Shown piece after piece: positions 1 to 6,362 of a stretch of 26,713 nucleotides of DNA. Source of the DNA: DATEEG01 sp035525055 (GTDB taxonomy: Bacteria > Actinomycetota > Acidimicrobiia > Spongiisociales > ZC4RG35); the NCBI GenBank assembly GCA_035525055.1, contig DATLEZ010000077.1, forward strand, positions 1 through 26,713. The letters run 5' to 3'. Numbering within the stretch: the stretch's first letter is position 1; each line of letters begins with the position of its first letter. The notes under the pieces are model-generated. The model was not told the DNA's origin. It saw only the letters and a list, made by a program, of their open reading frames with translations, and did no database searches. Made by a program: the position numbers and the translations under genes.

Positions 1-1
1 C

Positions 2-85
2 AACGCCACAACAGGCGAACTCCTCCGCCAGCTCACCCTCAACCCCGACCGCGACTACCAAACCCGCGGAAAGACCCCCAAATAG
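2..85 (+). pseudogene. C-terminal end of a DDE-type transposase (IS481/IS3-like), cut by the window edge
   Basis: An open frame runs from the window edge to TAG at 83-85. The 27 visible residues contain GELLRQLTLNPDRDYQ, which matches the tail I know from actinobacterial IS481-like integrase-core transposases (typically GE.LRELTLDPTRDYQ). Only the tail is visible, so the catalytic DDE residues cannot be checked and I cannot say whether the gene is intact. The reading direction points toward the tRNA gene, so the right end of the element should lie between 86 and 142. The family call rests on recall of this tail; an IS3-type or phage integrase-core protein is the alternative. Confidence 0.55.
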
Positions 86-142
86 CAAACAGGGCAAACC
101 CGCGTAGGTTCACCCTGTCCGGGATGTCCTGAGACATCACAC
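86..142 (+). mobile_element. Probable right end of the insertion sequence
   Basis: Downstream of the transposase stop there are 57 non-coding bases ending with GATGTCCTGAGACATC (123-138), a 6-bp inverted repeat around CTGA, followed by ACA at 139-141. A terminal ...ACA and a short palindromic end fit IS481/IS3-type right inverted repeats. The next bases (143-145) are already the complement of the tRNA CCA end. The left end and any target duplication lie outside the window, so the exact boundary is inferred. Confidence 0.4.
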
Positions 143-218
143 TGGAGCTGGCGGAGGGAATCGAACCCACGACCGCCCGCTTACAAGGCGGGTGCTCTAC
201 CAACTGAGCTACGCCAGC
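143..218 (-). tRNA. tRNA-Thr (anticodon UGU), CCA encoded
   Basis: Read on the minus strand, a 76-nt cloverleaf is complete. The acceptor stem is GCTGGCG (218-212) paired with CGCCAGC (153-147), followed by discriminator T and an encoded CCA (145-143). The D-arm has GCTCAGTTGGTAGAGC. The anticodon stem CCCGC/GCGGG encloses the loop CTTGTAA, whose anticodon TGT occupies 185-183 and reads ACA and other Thr codons. The T-arm GTGGG-TTCGATT-CCCTC has one U-U mismatch. The transposase remnant lies immediately past the 3' end; 38 bases separate the 5' end from the stop of the rRNA methyltransferase gene upstream. Confidence 0.96.
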
Positions 219-256
219 GTGATCAAGTCTTGACCTGACCTGGATCCAACCAAAGG

Positions 257-991
257 CTAACCCGCGGCCCTCACTCGCATGACTTCATAAGCGGCCAGCC
301 CTGCCGCTACCGACACGTTCAGACTCTCCGCATCGGACGACATTGGAATCGAGGCAATGACCTCACACCGTTCGCTCACGAGACGTGACAGTCCTGACCC
401 CTCCTCACCGACGACCAGAGCCACAGGTTCGGAGAGCAACGCAAGTCCGAACAGCTGCGTAGCCGAACCTGCGGCCAATCCCACCGTCCAAACGCCCCCC
501 TTGTTCAAGCGAGGCAGCGTGTCGGCGATGGAACTGACTACGGCCACCTGCAGCCTCTCAAGAGCTCCCGCCGCGGCTTTGAATGCGACAGCAGAGAGAG
601 GCGCGGCTCGTCGATCGGCAACCACGAGCCCCGTCAATCCTGCAGCCAGGGCCGACCGCGCGACGGCGCCGACGTTGTGTGGATCAACCACGTGGTCGAG
701 GACAATCAGTGCCGGCCGCGGCCCATCGAGCAACTCGTCGACAGACTTGGACACGATCGGGCGGGAGCGAGCAACGACCCCCTGGGGAGAGGACGTCTCC
801 GCAAGCTCGGTCACATCCTTGACGGCGTGAACTCTGGCCCCGTCTTGTTCGGCGAGGGCCACCAGACCCGCGACCTCGGGCTTATGAACGCGAGACGTCT
901 CGACCCACAGCTCCTCCACACGATGGGCGGCTACTGCCGCCGCCACCGCATGGAGTCCCTCGACCCTATCGCCGAACCCAGCGGGCGCCAT
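257..991 (-). CDS. rlmB: SpoU/TrmH-family RNA 2'-O-methyltransferase (RlmB-like)
   Basis: This is an S-adenosylmethionine-dependent 2'-O-ribose methyltransferase of the SPOUT superfamily, probably acting on 23S rRNA (the RlmB G2251 type). All three SpoU motifs are visible: motif 1 as VVDPHNVGAVARSALAAG, motif 2 as ALVVGEEGSGLS, and motif 3 as IPMSSDAESLNVSVAAG near the C-terminus. An N-terminal segment (about residues 1-80) with GLHAVAAAV matches the L30e-like substrate-binding domain. I chose the ATG at 991 (244 aa; GAGG about 9 nt upstream) because GLHAV normally lies a few residues after the start; an in-frame start at 1021 would lengthen the overlap with cysS from 26 to 56 bp. The overlap implies co-transcription, and the order cysS-spoU is conserved in mycobacteria. 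Family is certain; target position is inferred. Confidence 0.9.
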   Translation of the reverse strand: MAPAGFGDRVEGLHAVAAAVAAHRVEELWVETSRVHKPEVAGLVALAEQDGARVHAVKDVTELAETSSPQGVVARSRPIVSKSVDELLDGPRPALIVLDHVVDPHNVGAVARSALAAGLTGLVVADRRAAPLSAVAFKAAAGALERLQVAVVSSIADTLPRLNKGGVWTVGLAAGSATQLFGLALLSEPVALVVGEEGSGLSRLVSERCEVIASIPMSSDAESLNVSVAAGLAAYEVMRVRAAG

Positions 992-2381
992 TGGAGGTGT
1001 CCTCAACCAGTACGCCGGCATCGGTCAGCCGGTCCCTGATTAGATCTGACCGAGCAAAGTCCCGCTCGGCTCTGGCCTTGGCCCGCAGTTCGATGAGCTT
1101 AGAAACGACCTCGCCGGGTGTTCCACCGTCAACGCCGAACTCCGCCCCCAGCTCGGCGACCAGGTGGGCGATGTCGTCAAGTCGTTCGCCCTCGATCTCA
1201 ATCCCGAGAACGGAGACAATCTCGTGTATCGCAGCTACGAGTGCGTCGGGTGTCTCGCCTAGGTCGAGCAACCGATTGGCTTCGGCCACGGCATCGAAGG
1301 CGATTGCCAGCGCGTCAGGCGTGGCGAAGTCCTGATCCATGGCTTCGACAAAGCTGGCGATGACGTCAGGGTCGGGATCGATTCCGATCGGTCTGGGGGC
1401 GCGTGTCAACAACCTCTTGAGCCGGTCATACGCAGTCGAGGCAGCCATCACCAACTCCTCGGAGTAGTCGAGGGGCGACCGATAGTGGGCCATCAGATAA
1501 AAGAGCCTGAGGCTCATGCCCCCAAACCGCTCTACGGCTGCCTGCAGGTCGACCAGCAGCCCGGTCGACTTCGACATCTTTTCTCCACCCAGGTTGAGCA
1601 TGCCGTTGTGCAGCCAGAATCGGGCAAAGGTCTCTCCGGTGGCGCCTTCGGACTGTGCGATCTCGTTCTCGTGGTGCGGGAAGATGAGGTCGCTGCCGCC
1701 TCCATGAATGGCGAAGTCGGGACCCAGGTACCGGAGGGCCATTGCCGAGCATTCGATGTGCCATCCAGGCCGGCCAGGTCCCCAGGCCGAATCCCACGCC
1801 GGCTCCCCCGGCTTGGCAGCCTTCCAGAGGGCGAAATCGAGGGGATCGTTCTTGTCCTCGCTGACCTCGATCCTGGCCCCAGAGAGGAGTTCGTCGGGTC
1901 GCCGCCCCGAGAGTTTCCCGTACGACTCCAGCGATCGAACGGCAAAGTAGACGTCACCATTCGCGACCGGATACGCAAGGCCGCGGTCGATCAAGCGAGC
2001 GATCAGGTCGAGCATCTCGGGTATGTGCTCGGTCGCTTTAGGTTCGTGATCAGGGTCTGAAACCCCCAGGGCCTTGTAGGTGGAAGTGAAGATCGCTGCG
2101 ATCCGCTCCGCCCGCTCAGTCACCTGCTCTGCGGCAGCCGCCGCCTCGACGATGATCTTGTCGTCGATGTCGGTGATGTTCCGAACAAAGAGGACCCGGT
2201 TGCCTCTCCAGACCAGATAGCGGCGAATCATGTCGAAGACGACCGCATAGCGGCCGTGGCCGACGTGAGGTTCCGATTGGACAGTGGCACCGCACACGTA
2301 CATGCCGACTACCCCGGGCTCAGCCGGGACGAGCTCAACCAGTCCTCGGTGAAGGGTGGAGTTGACCAGCATCTGGGTCAA
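966..2381 (-). CDS. cysS: Cysteinyl-tRNA synthetase
   Basis: This class I synthetase charges tRNA-Cys in the cytoplasm. The HIGH motif appears as HVGH (residues 39-42). Zinc ligands are visible as Cys30 in MYVCGATV, Cys in HIECSAMA, and His in FPHHENEIAQSE. KMSKS is intact in GGEKMSKSTG. The C-terminus DTSNGARWVRR is typical of CysS rather than of MshC, the mycothiol ligase paralogue. The length is 471 aa from TTG at 2381, whose TTGA overlaps the ispF stop; NTGA overlaps recur in this genome, so I kept this start. An ATG at 2372 (468 aa) is the alternative. The gene is one of the radA-disA-carD-ispF-cysS-rlmB series, tightly packed and probably cotranscribed from further upstream. Confidence 0.96.
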   Translation of the reverse strand: MTQMLVNSTLHRGLVELVPAEPGVVGMYVCGATVQSEPHVGHGRYAVVFDMIRRYLVWRGNRVLFVRNITDIDDKIIVEAAAAAEQVTERAERIAAIFTSTYKALGVSDPDHEPKATEHIPEMLDLIARLIDRGLAYPVANGDVYFAVRSLESYGKLSGRRPDELLSGARIEVSEDKNDPLDFALWKAAKPGEPAWDSAWGPGRPGWHIECSAMALRYLGPDFAIHGGGSDLIFPHHENEIAQSEGATGETFARFWLHNGMLNLGGEKMSKSTGLLVDLQAAVERFGGMSLRLFYLMAHYRSPLDYSEELVMAASTAYDRLKRLLTRAPRPIGIDPDPDVIASFVEAMDQDFATPDALAIAFDAVAEANRLLDLGETPDALVAAIHEIVSVLGIEIEGERLDDIAHLVAELGAEFGVDGGTPGEVVSKLIELRAKARAERDFARSDLIRDRLTDAGVLVEDTSNGARWVRR

Positions 2382-2851
2382 ATGGTAACGGTGACCACTG
2401 CCAGGGCAGCCAGGCCCTCACCCCGTCCGGTGAATCCCATGGTGTCGGTCGTGGTCGCTTTGACGGAGACGGCATCGGTCTCAAGCACATCGGAAAGCGC
2501 AATCTTCATGGCCTGGCGGTGCGGATCAATCCGGACGCTTTGAGCAATGATCGTGAGGTCGACGTTGTTCACCCACCAACCGCTTGCCCGGACCAACTTC
2601 ACGACCGTGTCCAGCATGAGCATGCTGTCTGCCCCTCGCCACCGTTCGTCCGACGACGGGAAGTGGGTCCCCATATCGCCCAGCCCGACAGCGCCGAGCA
2701 GGGCGTCGCTCACGGCGTGGGCCGCAGCGTCGCCGTCAGAGGTTGCCTCGAGTCCTCTTTCCACGTCAACGATGACTCCGGCGAGGACCAGAGGTGGTAT
2801 GCCTCCGAACCGATGAGCGTCGAACCCGAGTCCAACCCTTAGCTGGCTCAT
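2378..2851 (-). CDS. ispF: 2-C-methyl-D-erythritol 2,4-cyclodiphosphate synthase
   Basis: This enzyme cyclises CDP-methylerythritol 2-phosphate to MEcPP with release of CMP, a step of the MEP isoprenoid pathway. At 157 aa it has the usual length. Metal ligands Asp11, His13 (GFDAHRF) and His45 (SDGDAAAHAVSDAL) are present, as is the C-terminal TTTDTMGFTGRGEGLAALA segment. It starts with ATG seven bases after the carD stop and its TGA overlaps the start of cysS. In most actinobacteria ispD (the preceding cytidylyltransferase) lies between carD and ispF; here it is absent from the cluster. The protein is not a bifunctional IspDF, since no cytidylyltransferase domain precedes it. The polyprenyl synthase gene at 19321 would use the end products of this pathway. 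Confidence 0.96.
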   Translation of the reverse strand: MSQLRVGLGFDAHRFGGIPPLVLAGVIVDVERGLEATSDGDAAAHAVSDALLGAVGLGDMGTHFPSSDERWRGADSMLMLDTVVKLVRASGWWVNNVDLTIIAQSVRIDPHRQAMKIALSDVLETDAVSVKATTTDTMGFTGRGEGLAALAVVTVTI

Positions 2852-2858
2852 CGGCCGT

Positions 2859-3818
2859 CTACTCGATCGCGGTCAGGGCAGTCTCAATCCTGGGCAGTGC
2901 CTTGTCGAGACGCTTCGTTGCCTCTTCCTCGTCTTCCTCGAGCGAGAAGGACAACTCGGAGATGAGGGTCATTCTTGCTTTCGAGAGCATCCGCTTGAGA
3001 GCCGGTGAGATACCTTTGGTCTGCTGGGCGAATGAAAGATCACGGACCACCTCGGCAACCTGGAAGATGTCACCCGAGTACATCTTCTCGGTGAGAACCT
3101 TGTACCACCGGCTCCAGTTGGCCCCGGCTTCCTGAGGCTCGTCTTTGAGGGATGCCAGGACGTTGCGTGACTGAGTCTTCGAGATCACCGAGCGAACCAC
3201 CTGGTCGACCTTCTCGACCGGAACCATGACGGTTAACGACTCGGTAGAGATGTCGAGCACGTAGTAGTCCCGCACGACGCCGCCGAATTCCCGCTTGATC
3301 CTGCGGGCGATGGTCGCGGCCCCGTGCTGGGGATGAACGACCTTGTCTCCAACGCTGTACCGCGAAGTGGCCTTGCCGGGTTTCGGGGGAGGCGGGGCCG
3401 CTTCTCTGGCCGCTCCCCGGTCAGCGTTGCCCTTCCTCCCAACTTCCCGGGGAGGAGGGACCTCTTTGACGACGGGGGCCTTCTTGACTGGCTCGAGCTT
3501 CGCCTTCCTACCCGCGGGCTGTGTGGCAGCCGGCGCCTTGGATCCAGGAGCCTTGACCGCCGCCTTCTTGGCAGGAGCCGCCTTTTTGGCTGGAGCCGCT
3601 TTCCTGGCTACGTCCAGTTTCTTGGCGGGAGCCTTCTTGGCGGGAGCCTTCTTGGCCGGAGCCTTGGCCGGGGCCTTCTTGGCGGGGGCCTTCTTGGCCG
3701 AGGCCTTCTTGGCGAGCTTCTTGCTCGACGCCTTCACCGGCGCAGATTTCTTGGCGGCCTTCTGGTTCTTGGCGTTCTGGGGCGCGGCTTTCTTGGTGGC
3801 AGGTTTCTTTTGAGGCAT
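2859..3818 (-). CDS. carD: CarD-type RNA polymerase-binding regulator with N-terminal histone-H1-like tail
   Basis: The C-terminal part (about residues 151-319) is a CarD/CdnL/TRCF RNA-polymerase-interacting module followed by the helical DNA-binding half. It starts RYSVGDKVVHPQHGAATI and includes ANWSRWYKVLTEKMYSGD. CarD proteins stabilise the RNAP open complex at rRNA and many other promoters. The first ~150 residues are a low-complexity basic tail built from KKAPAK and KKAAPAK-like units, then a proline-rich linker (PPPPKPGKATS). Mycobacterial CarD is about 162 aa and lacks this tail. I chose ATG 3818 (319 aa, 23 bp after the disA stop) over an upstream in-frame start at 3884 that would overlap disA. 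The tail resembles histone H1 and the C-termini of some HU proteins, so nonspecific DNA binding is a reasonable inference. Domain identity is solid; tail function is not shown. Confidence 0.93.
   Translation of the reverse strand: MPQKKPATKKAAPQNAKNQKAAKKSAPVKASSKKLAKKASAKKAPAKKAPAKAPAKKAPAKKAPAKKLDVARKAAPAKKAAPAKKAAVKAPGSKAPAATQPAGRKAKLEPVKKAPVVKEVPPPREVGRKGNADRGAAREAAPPPPKPGKATSRYSVGDKVVHPQHGAATIARRIKREFGGVVRDYYVLDISTESLTVMVPVEKVDQVVRSVISKTQSRNVLASLKDEPQEAGANWSRWYKVLTEKMYSGDIFQVAEVVRDLSFAQQTKGISPALKRMLSKARMTLISELSFSLEEDEEEATKRLDKALPRIETALTAIE
3560..3735 (-). repeat. Tandem codon repeats encoding the KKAPA tail of CarD
   Basis: Within carD, near-identical 15-bp units (GCCTTCTTGGCGGGA and variants on the plus strand) repeat many times, encoding SPAKKA/APAKKA-type pentapeptides on the minus strand. 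Because units are nearly identical at DNA level and not only in protein, the tract is likely to vary in length between strains by slippage or recombination. It is also a place where an assembly could gain or lose units. Confidence 0.8.
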
Positions 3819-3841
3819 AGGAGAGGGTGCCAGTGTACCCG

Positions 3842-4909
3842 TCAGGCCGGGTCGGCTTCCCAGGTGGCTGCAGTCGTCCGCCATCGATCGAAATGGCGGC
3901 GGAGCATGGCCGCCCGGGCGGCGCCGATTCCTTCGACTTCCTCTAGCTCCGATTTGCTGGCCGCGAGCATCCCTTCCAGCGAGCGGAAGTGTCGCAACAG
4001 CTCGTCCCGCACCTGCTCCGGGAGGCGACCGACCCTGCCCAGGAGACGGATGCCGCGTGGGTGCGCCGACTCGTCGAGCTCGGGAAATCCGCTGGCTTTG
4101 CCGACGATCGCCAGATCCTCGAGGTCCGAATCCTCCAGCACCATCAGCGCCTGGAGCGATTCCGAGACCAACCTGGTCCGTTGCGGTCGCAAGTAGTCAT
4201 TGAGGGTGGTGGAGAGGATCAGTTCGACCCCCCGCACCAACTCGGCGAGCTGGACCCGAATCAGGCGGGCCTCCGCACCCAGGGTGACGGTCTGGGTCTC
4301 GATTTGATGTCCAATACGACGAACTAGCTCCCCCTGTTGGAGAACGTTGACGACGGCTCTGAAGGTGGCCAGACCGGTTACCTCGAGCAGAGTGAGGCGT
4401 TCGTCCGCCGCGTCCAGTCGCCTCCGCAGGCGTTCCAGGGTCTGGAGATCTTGATTGGCTCGGGCGGTCAGGACCGTTGCGCGAGCCAACTCGATCTTGT
4501 CGCCTTCGAAAAACAGAGTGGCAAGCCTCCGGCCCTCGCTAACCGCCACGACCGCTTTGCCCGTCTGGATGGCGACCCGCTCGGCGGTCCGATGCCGTGA
4601 ACCGGTCTCGTCGGTCGGGATGTCGGCGTCGGGGAGGAAATGGACATTGGCAGCGAGGATGCGGTCCCATTCGTCGTCGACGACGATGCCCCCATCCATC
4701 TTGGCCAATTCGGCCAGGCGAGGAGGGCTGAATCCAACGCCCTGCAAGCGAAATCCTCCGGAACTGATCCCGTTGACACCAGGTCCGGCACCGAGCACGA
4801 CCAGCGCCCCGCTTCCTTGCTGGATGATGCGTTCTAAGCCCTGCCGGAGAGGAGTTCCAGGCGCCAGCCGGGCCAGAAGTTCTAGCAGTCCGTTGTCAGC
4901 GGCGGCCAC
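3842..4909 (-). CDS. disA: DisA-type DNA-integrity scanning diadenylate cyclase
   Basis: DisA converts two ATP to cyclic di-AMP and links DNA branch sensing to this second messenger. The N-terminal DAC domain (about residues 1-140) carries KMDGGIVVDDE (Asp72-Gly73-Gly74, where the family usually has Asp-Gly-Ala) and SRHRTAER (Arg105-His106-Arg107, the RHR motif). A helical linker follows, then a C-terminal helix-hairpin-helix DNA-binding segment, SELEEVEGIGAARAAMLRRHF. I chose GTG at 4909, giving 355 aa, close to the 357-360 aa of known DisA proteins; an open frame extends to 5077 but would overlap radA by 155 bp. It lies 13 bp after the radA stop, and radA-disA pairing is common because RadA/Sms can inhibit DisA. 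The DGG variant makes catalytic competence probable, not proven. Confidence 0.94.
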   Translation of the reverse strand: MAAADNGLLELLARLAPGTPLRQGLERIIQQGSGALVVLGAGPGVNGISSGGFRLQGVGFSPPRLAELAKMDGGIVVDDEWDRILAANVHFLPDADIPTDETGSRHRTAERVAIQTGKAVVAVSEGRRLATLFFEGDKIELARATVLTARANQDLQTLERLRRRLDAADERLTLLEVTGLATFRAVVNVLQQGELVRRIGHQIETQTVTLGAEARLIRVQLAELVRGVELILSTTLNDYLRPQRTRLVSESLQALMVLEDSDLEDLAIVGKASGFPELDESAHPRGIRLLGRVGRLPEQVRDELLRHFRSLEGMLAASKSELEEVEGIGAARAAMLRRHFDRWRTTAATWEADPA

Positions 4910-4922
4910 GGCCCCGAGGCTA

Positions 4923-6236
4923 TCACCTAATCCCGGCTCGAAGCATTGCAGACGAGATATCGAGCCTGCCCCCAGGATCGGGAGCAACCACTCGCTCGAC
5001 CCCGACCCGGCGCGCCTCCTCGAGCCGTCTCTGGTGATGGGCCACCGACCTGACCTCGCCGGAGAGCCCGATCTCACCCCAGGCAGCGGTAGACCCGAGC
5101 GGTTGTCCCGTCAGGGACGAGGCCAGGGCGAGGGCCAGGGCGAGATCACAGGCCGGCTCATCAAGGCTCCAACCACCGACCACGTTTACGTAGACCTCCA
5201 TGTCCGACACTTTGAGACCGGCGTGGCGGTTGAGAACTGCCAGGATCTGATGAACCCGATTGGCGTCGACCCCCCTCACCGACCTCCGGGGCGGGAAGTT
5301 CCGGGTCATGTCGGTGAGAGTTTGCATCTCCACCAGGATCGAACGCCTCCCTTCCACGGCCGGAAATACCACGGTGCCTGCCACGTCCTGGCGCCAGTCT
5401 TGGAGGAAGACCCGGGAAGGATCGGCAACCTCGGTCAGGCCGTCGGCCGACATTTCGAACATGCCGACCATGTGGGTAGCACCGAAGCGGTTCTTCATGG
5501 ATCGCAACATTCGAAGCCCGTGATCCGGATCGCCCTCGAAGGACAAGACCACGTCGACCATGTGCTCGAGCAACTTAGGCCCGGCCAGCGAGCCGTCCTT
5601 GGTGACATGGCCAACGAGAACGGTCGGCACCTGCCGCTCCTTGGCGAATCGGATGAGCCTCGCCGCGCTCTCCCGGACCTGGGCAACGCCCCCGGCGCCA
5701 CCGTCGCTCTGGCGGGAGGACACGGTCTGTATGGAGTCGACGACAAGCAGGTCGGGGCGCATCTCGTCGGCCGCGGCCAGGACCCGATCGAGATCGTCAT
5801 CGGCCAACAGAAGCACATGATCCTTCGACACGGGCGGGACTGCCCTGGCCCGAGCAGCGAGGCGGTCGGCCCGCAGCCCTACCTGCTGAGCCGACTCTTC
5901 GGCGGTGACGACGAGCGACCGTCCCCCGCTCTCGGCGATCTCCATTGCCGCCTGGAGGACCAGGGTCGACTTTCCCACGCCCGGCTCGCCGCCAATCAAT
6001 ACCACTGATCCGGCCACCATGCCACCGCCCAGAACCCGGTCGAGCTCGCCGATGCCAATGGTCCGTCGGATCTCCCCGCCGTCCTGCACCTTCCCCAGAG
6101 GCACAGGTTCGGGGGCGATCACCCGATGGTGCCGGGACTCGGCCTCCTCGGTGAGAGGCTCGGAAACATTGCAGTCGGGGCAAAAGCCCATCCATTTGCC
6201 CGAGGAGTAGCCGCACGAAGCACAACGGTAAATCAT
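4923..6236 (-). CDS. radA: DNA repair protein RadA/Sms
   Basis: RadA is a RecA-like, DnaB-type ATPase that promotes branch migration during recombinational repair. The N-terminal zinc finger is CASCGYSSGKWMGFCPDC (first residues). Walker A is GGEPGVGKSTL, the RadA signature KNRFG is intact in SMKNRFGATHMVG, and the C-terminal Lon-protease-like domain ends SVAHHQRRLEEARRVGVERV. The start is ATG 6236, giving 437 aa, because the zinc finger begins at residue 4; an upstream in-frame extension to 6311 adds no conserved sequence. A -10-like TACGCT ends six bases before this ATG, suggesting a leaderless transcript. It heads the radA-disA-carD-ispF-cysS-rlmB run. Confidence 0.96.
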   Translation of the reverse strand: MIYRCASCGYSSGKWMGFCPDCNVSEPLTEEAESRHHRVIAPEPVPLGKVQDGGEIRRTIGIGELDRVLGGGMVAGSVVLIGGEPGVGKSTLVLQAAMEIAESGGRSLVVTAEESAQQVGLRADRLAARARAVPPVSKDHVLLLADDDLDRVLAAADEMRPDLLVVDSIQTVSSRQSDGGAGGVAQVRESAARLIRFAKERQVPTVLVGHVTKDGSLAGPKLLEHMVDVVLSFEGDPDHGLRMLRSMKNRFGATHMVGMFEMSADGLTEVADPSRVFLQDWRQDVAGTVVFPAVEGRRSILVEMQTLTDMTRNFPPRRSVRGVDANRVHQILAVLNRHAGLKVSDMEVYVNVVGGWSLDEPACDLALALALASSLTGQPLGSTAAWGEIGLSGEVRSVAHHQRRLEEARRVGVERVVAPDPGGRLDISSAMLRAGIR

Positions 6237-6248
6237 GGGCCGAGCGTA
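6237..6248 (-). promoter_or_regulatory. Candidate -10 element for leaderless radA transcription
   Basis: On the minus strand TACGCT (6248-6243, fits TANNNT) is followed by six bases and then the radA ATG at 6236. That spacing would place the transcription start on the A of the ATG. No good -35 hexamer is visible at 17 bp, and no Shine-Dalgarno sequence precedes the ATG. Leaderless mRNAs are common in actinobacteria. Confidence 0.35.
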
Positions 6249-6362
6249 TCGAAGCTCAGGGACAGATTTGAGCCAAAGGGCCCTGGCCAACCAGCCCATG
6301 GCCGCAGTCACCGAAGAACACGAAGAAACCGGGCACTTCAGACCGTGCGAATTCTCCGGAAG

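Noticed and set aside
966..2381. MshC (mycothiol ligase) instead of CysS
   Set aside because: The full KMSKS, anticodon-domain length and C-terminal motif match CysS.
2378..2851. Bifunctional IspDF
   Set aside because: The protein is only 157 aa and lacks a cytidylyltransferase domain.
3324..4196. A 290-codon plus-strand frame rich in Gly/Leu/Arg
   Set aside because: It mirrors the repeated tail of carD; the low complexity comes from the opposite strand.
4455..6008. A 517-codon plus-strand open frame opposite disA and radA
   Set aside because: It is antisense to two clearly recognised genes, has no family resemblance, and is rich in Arg, Pro and Ser as expected of a shadow frame in GC-rich DNA.
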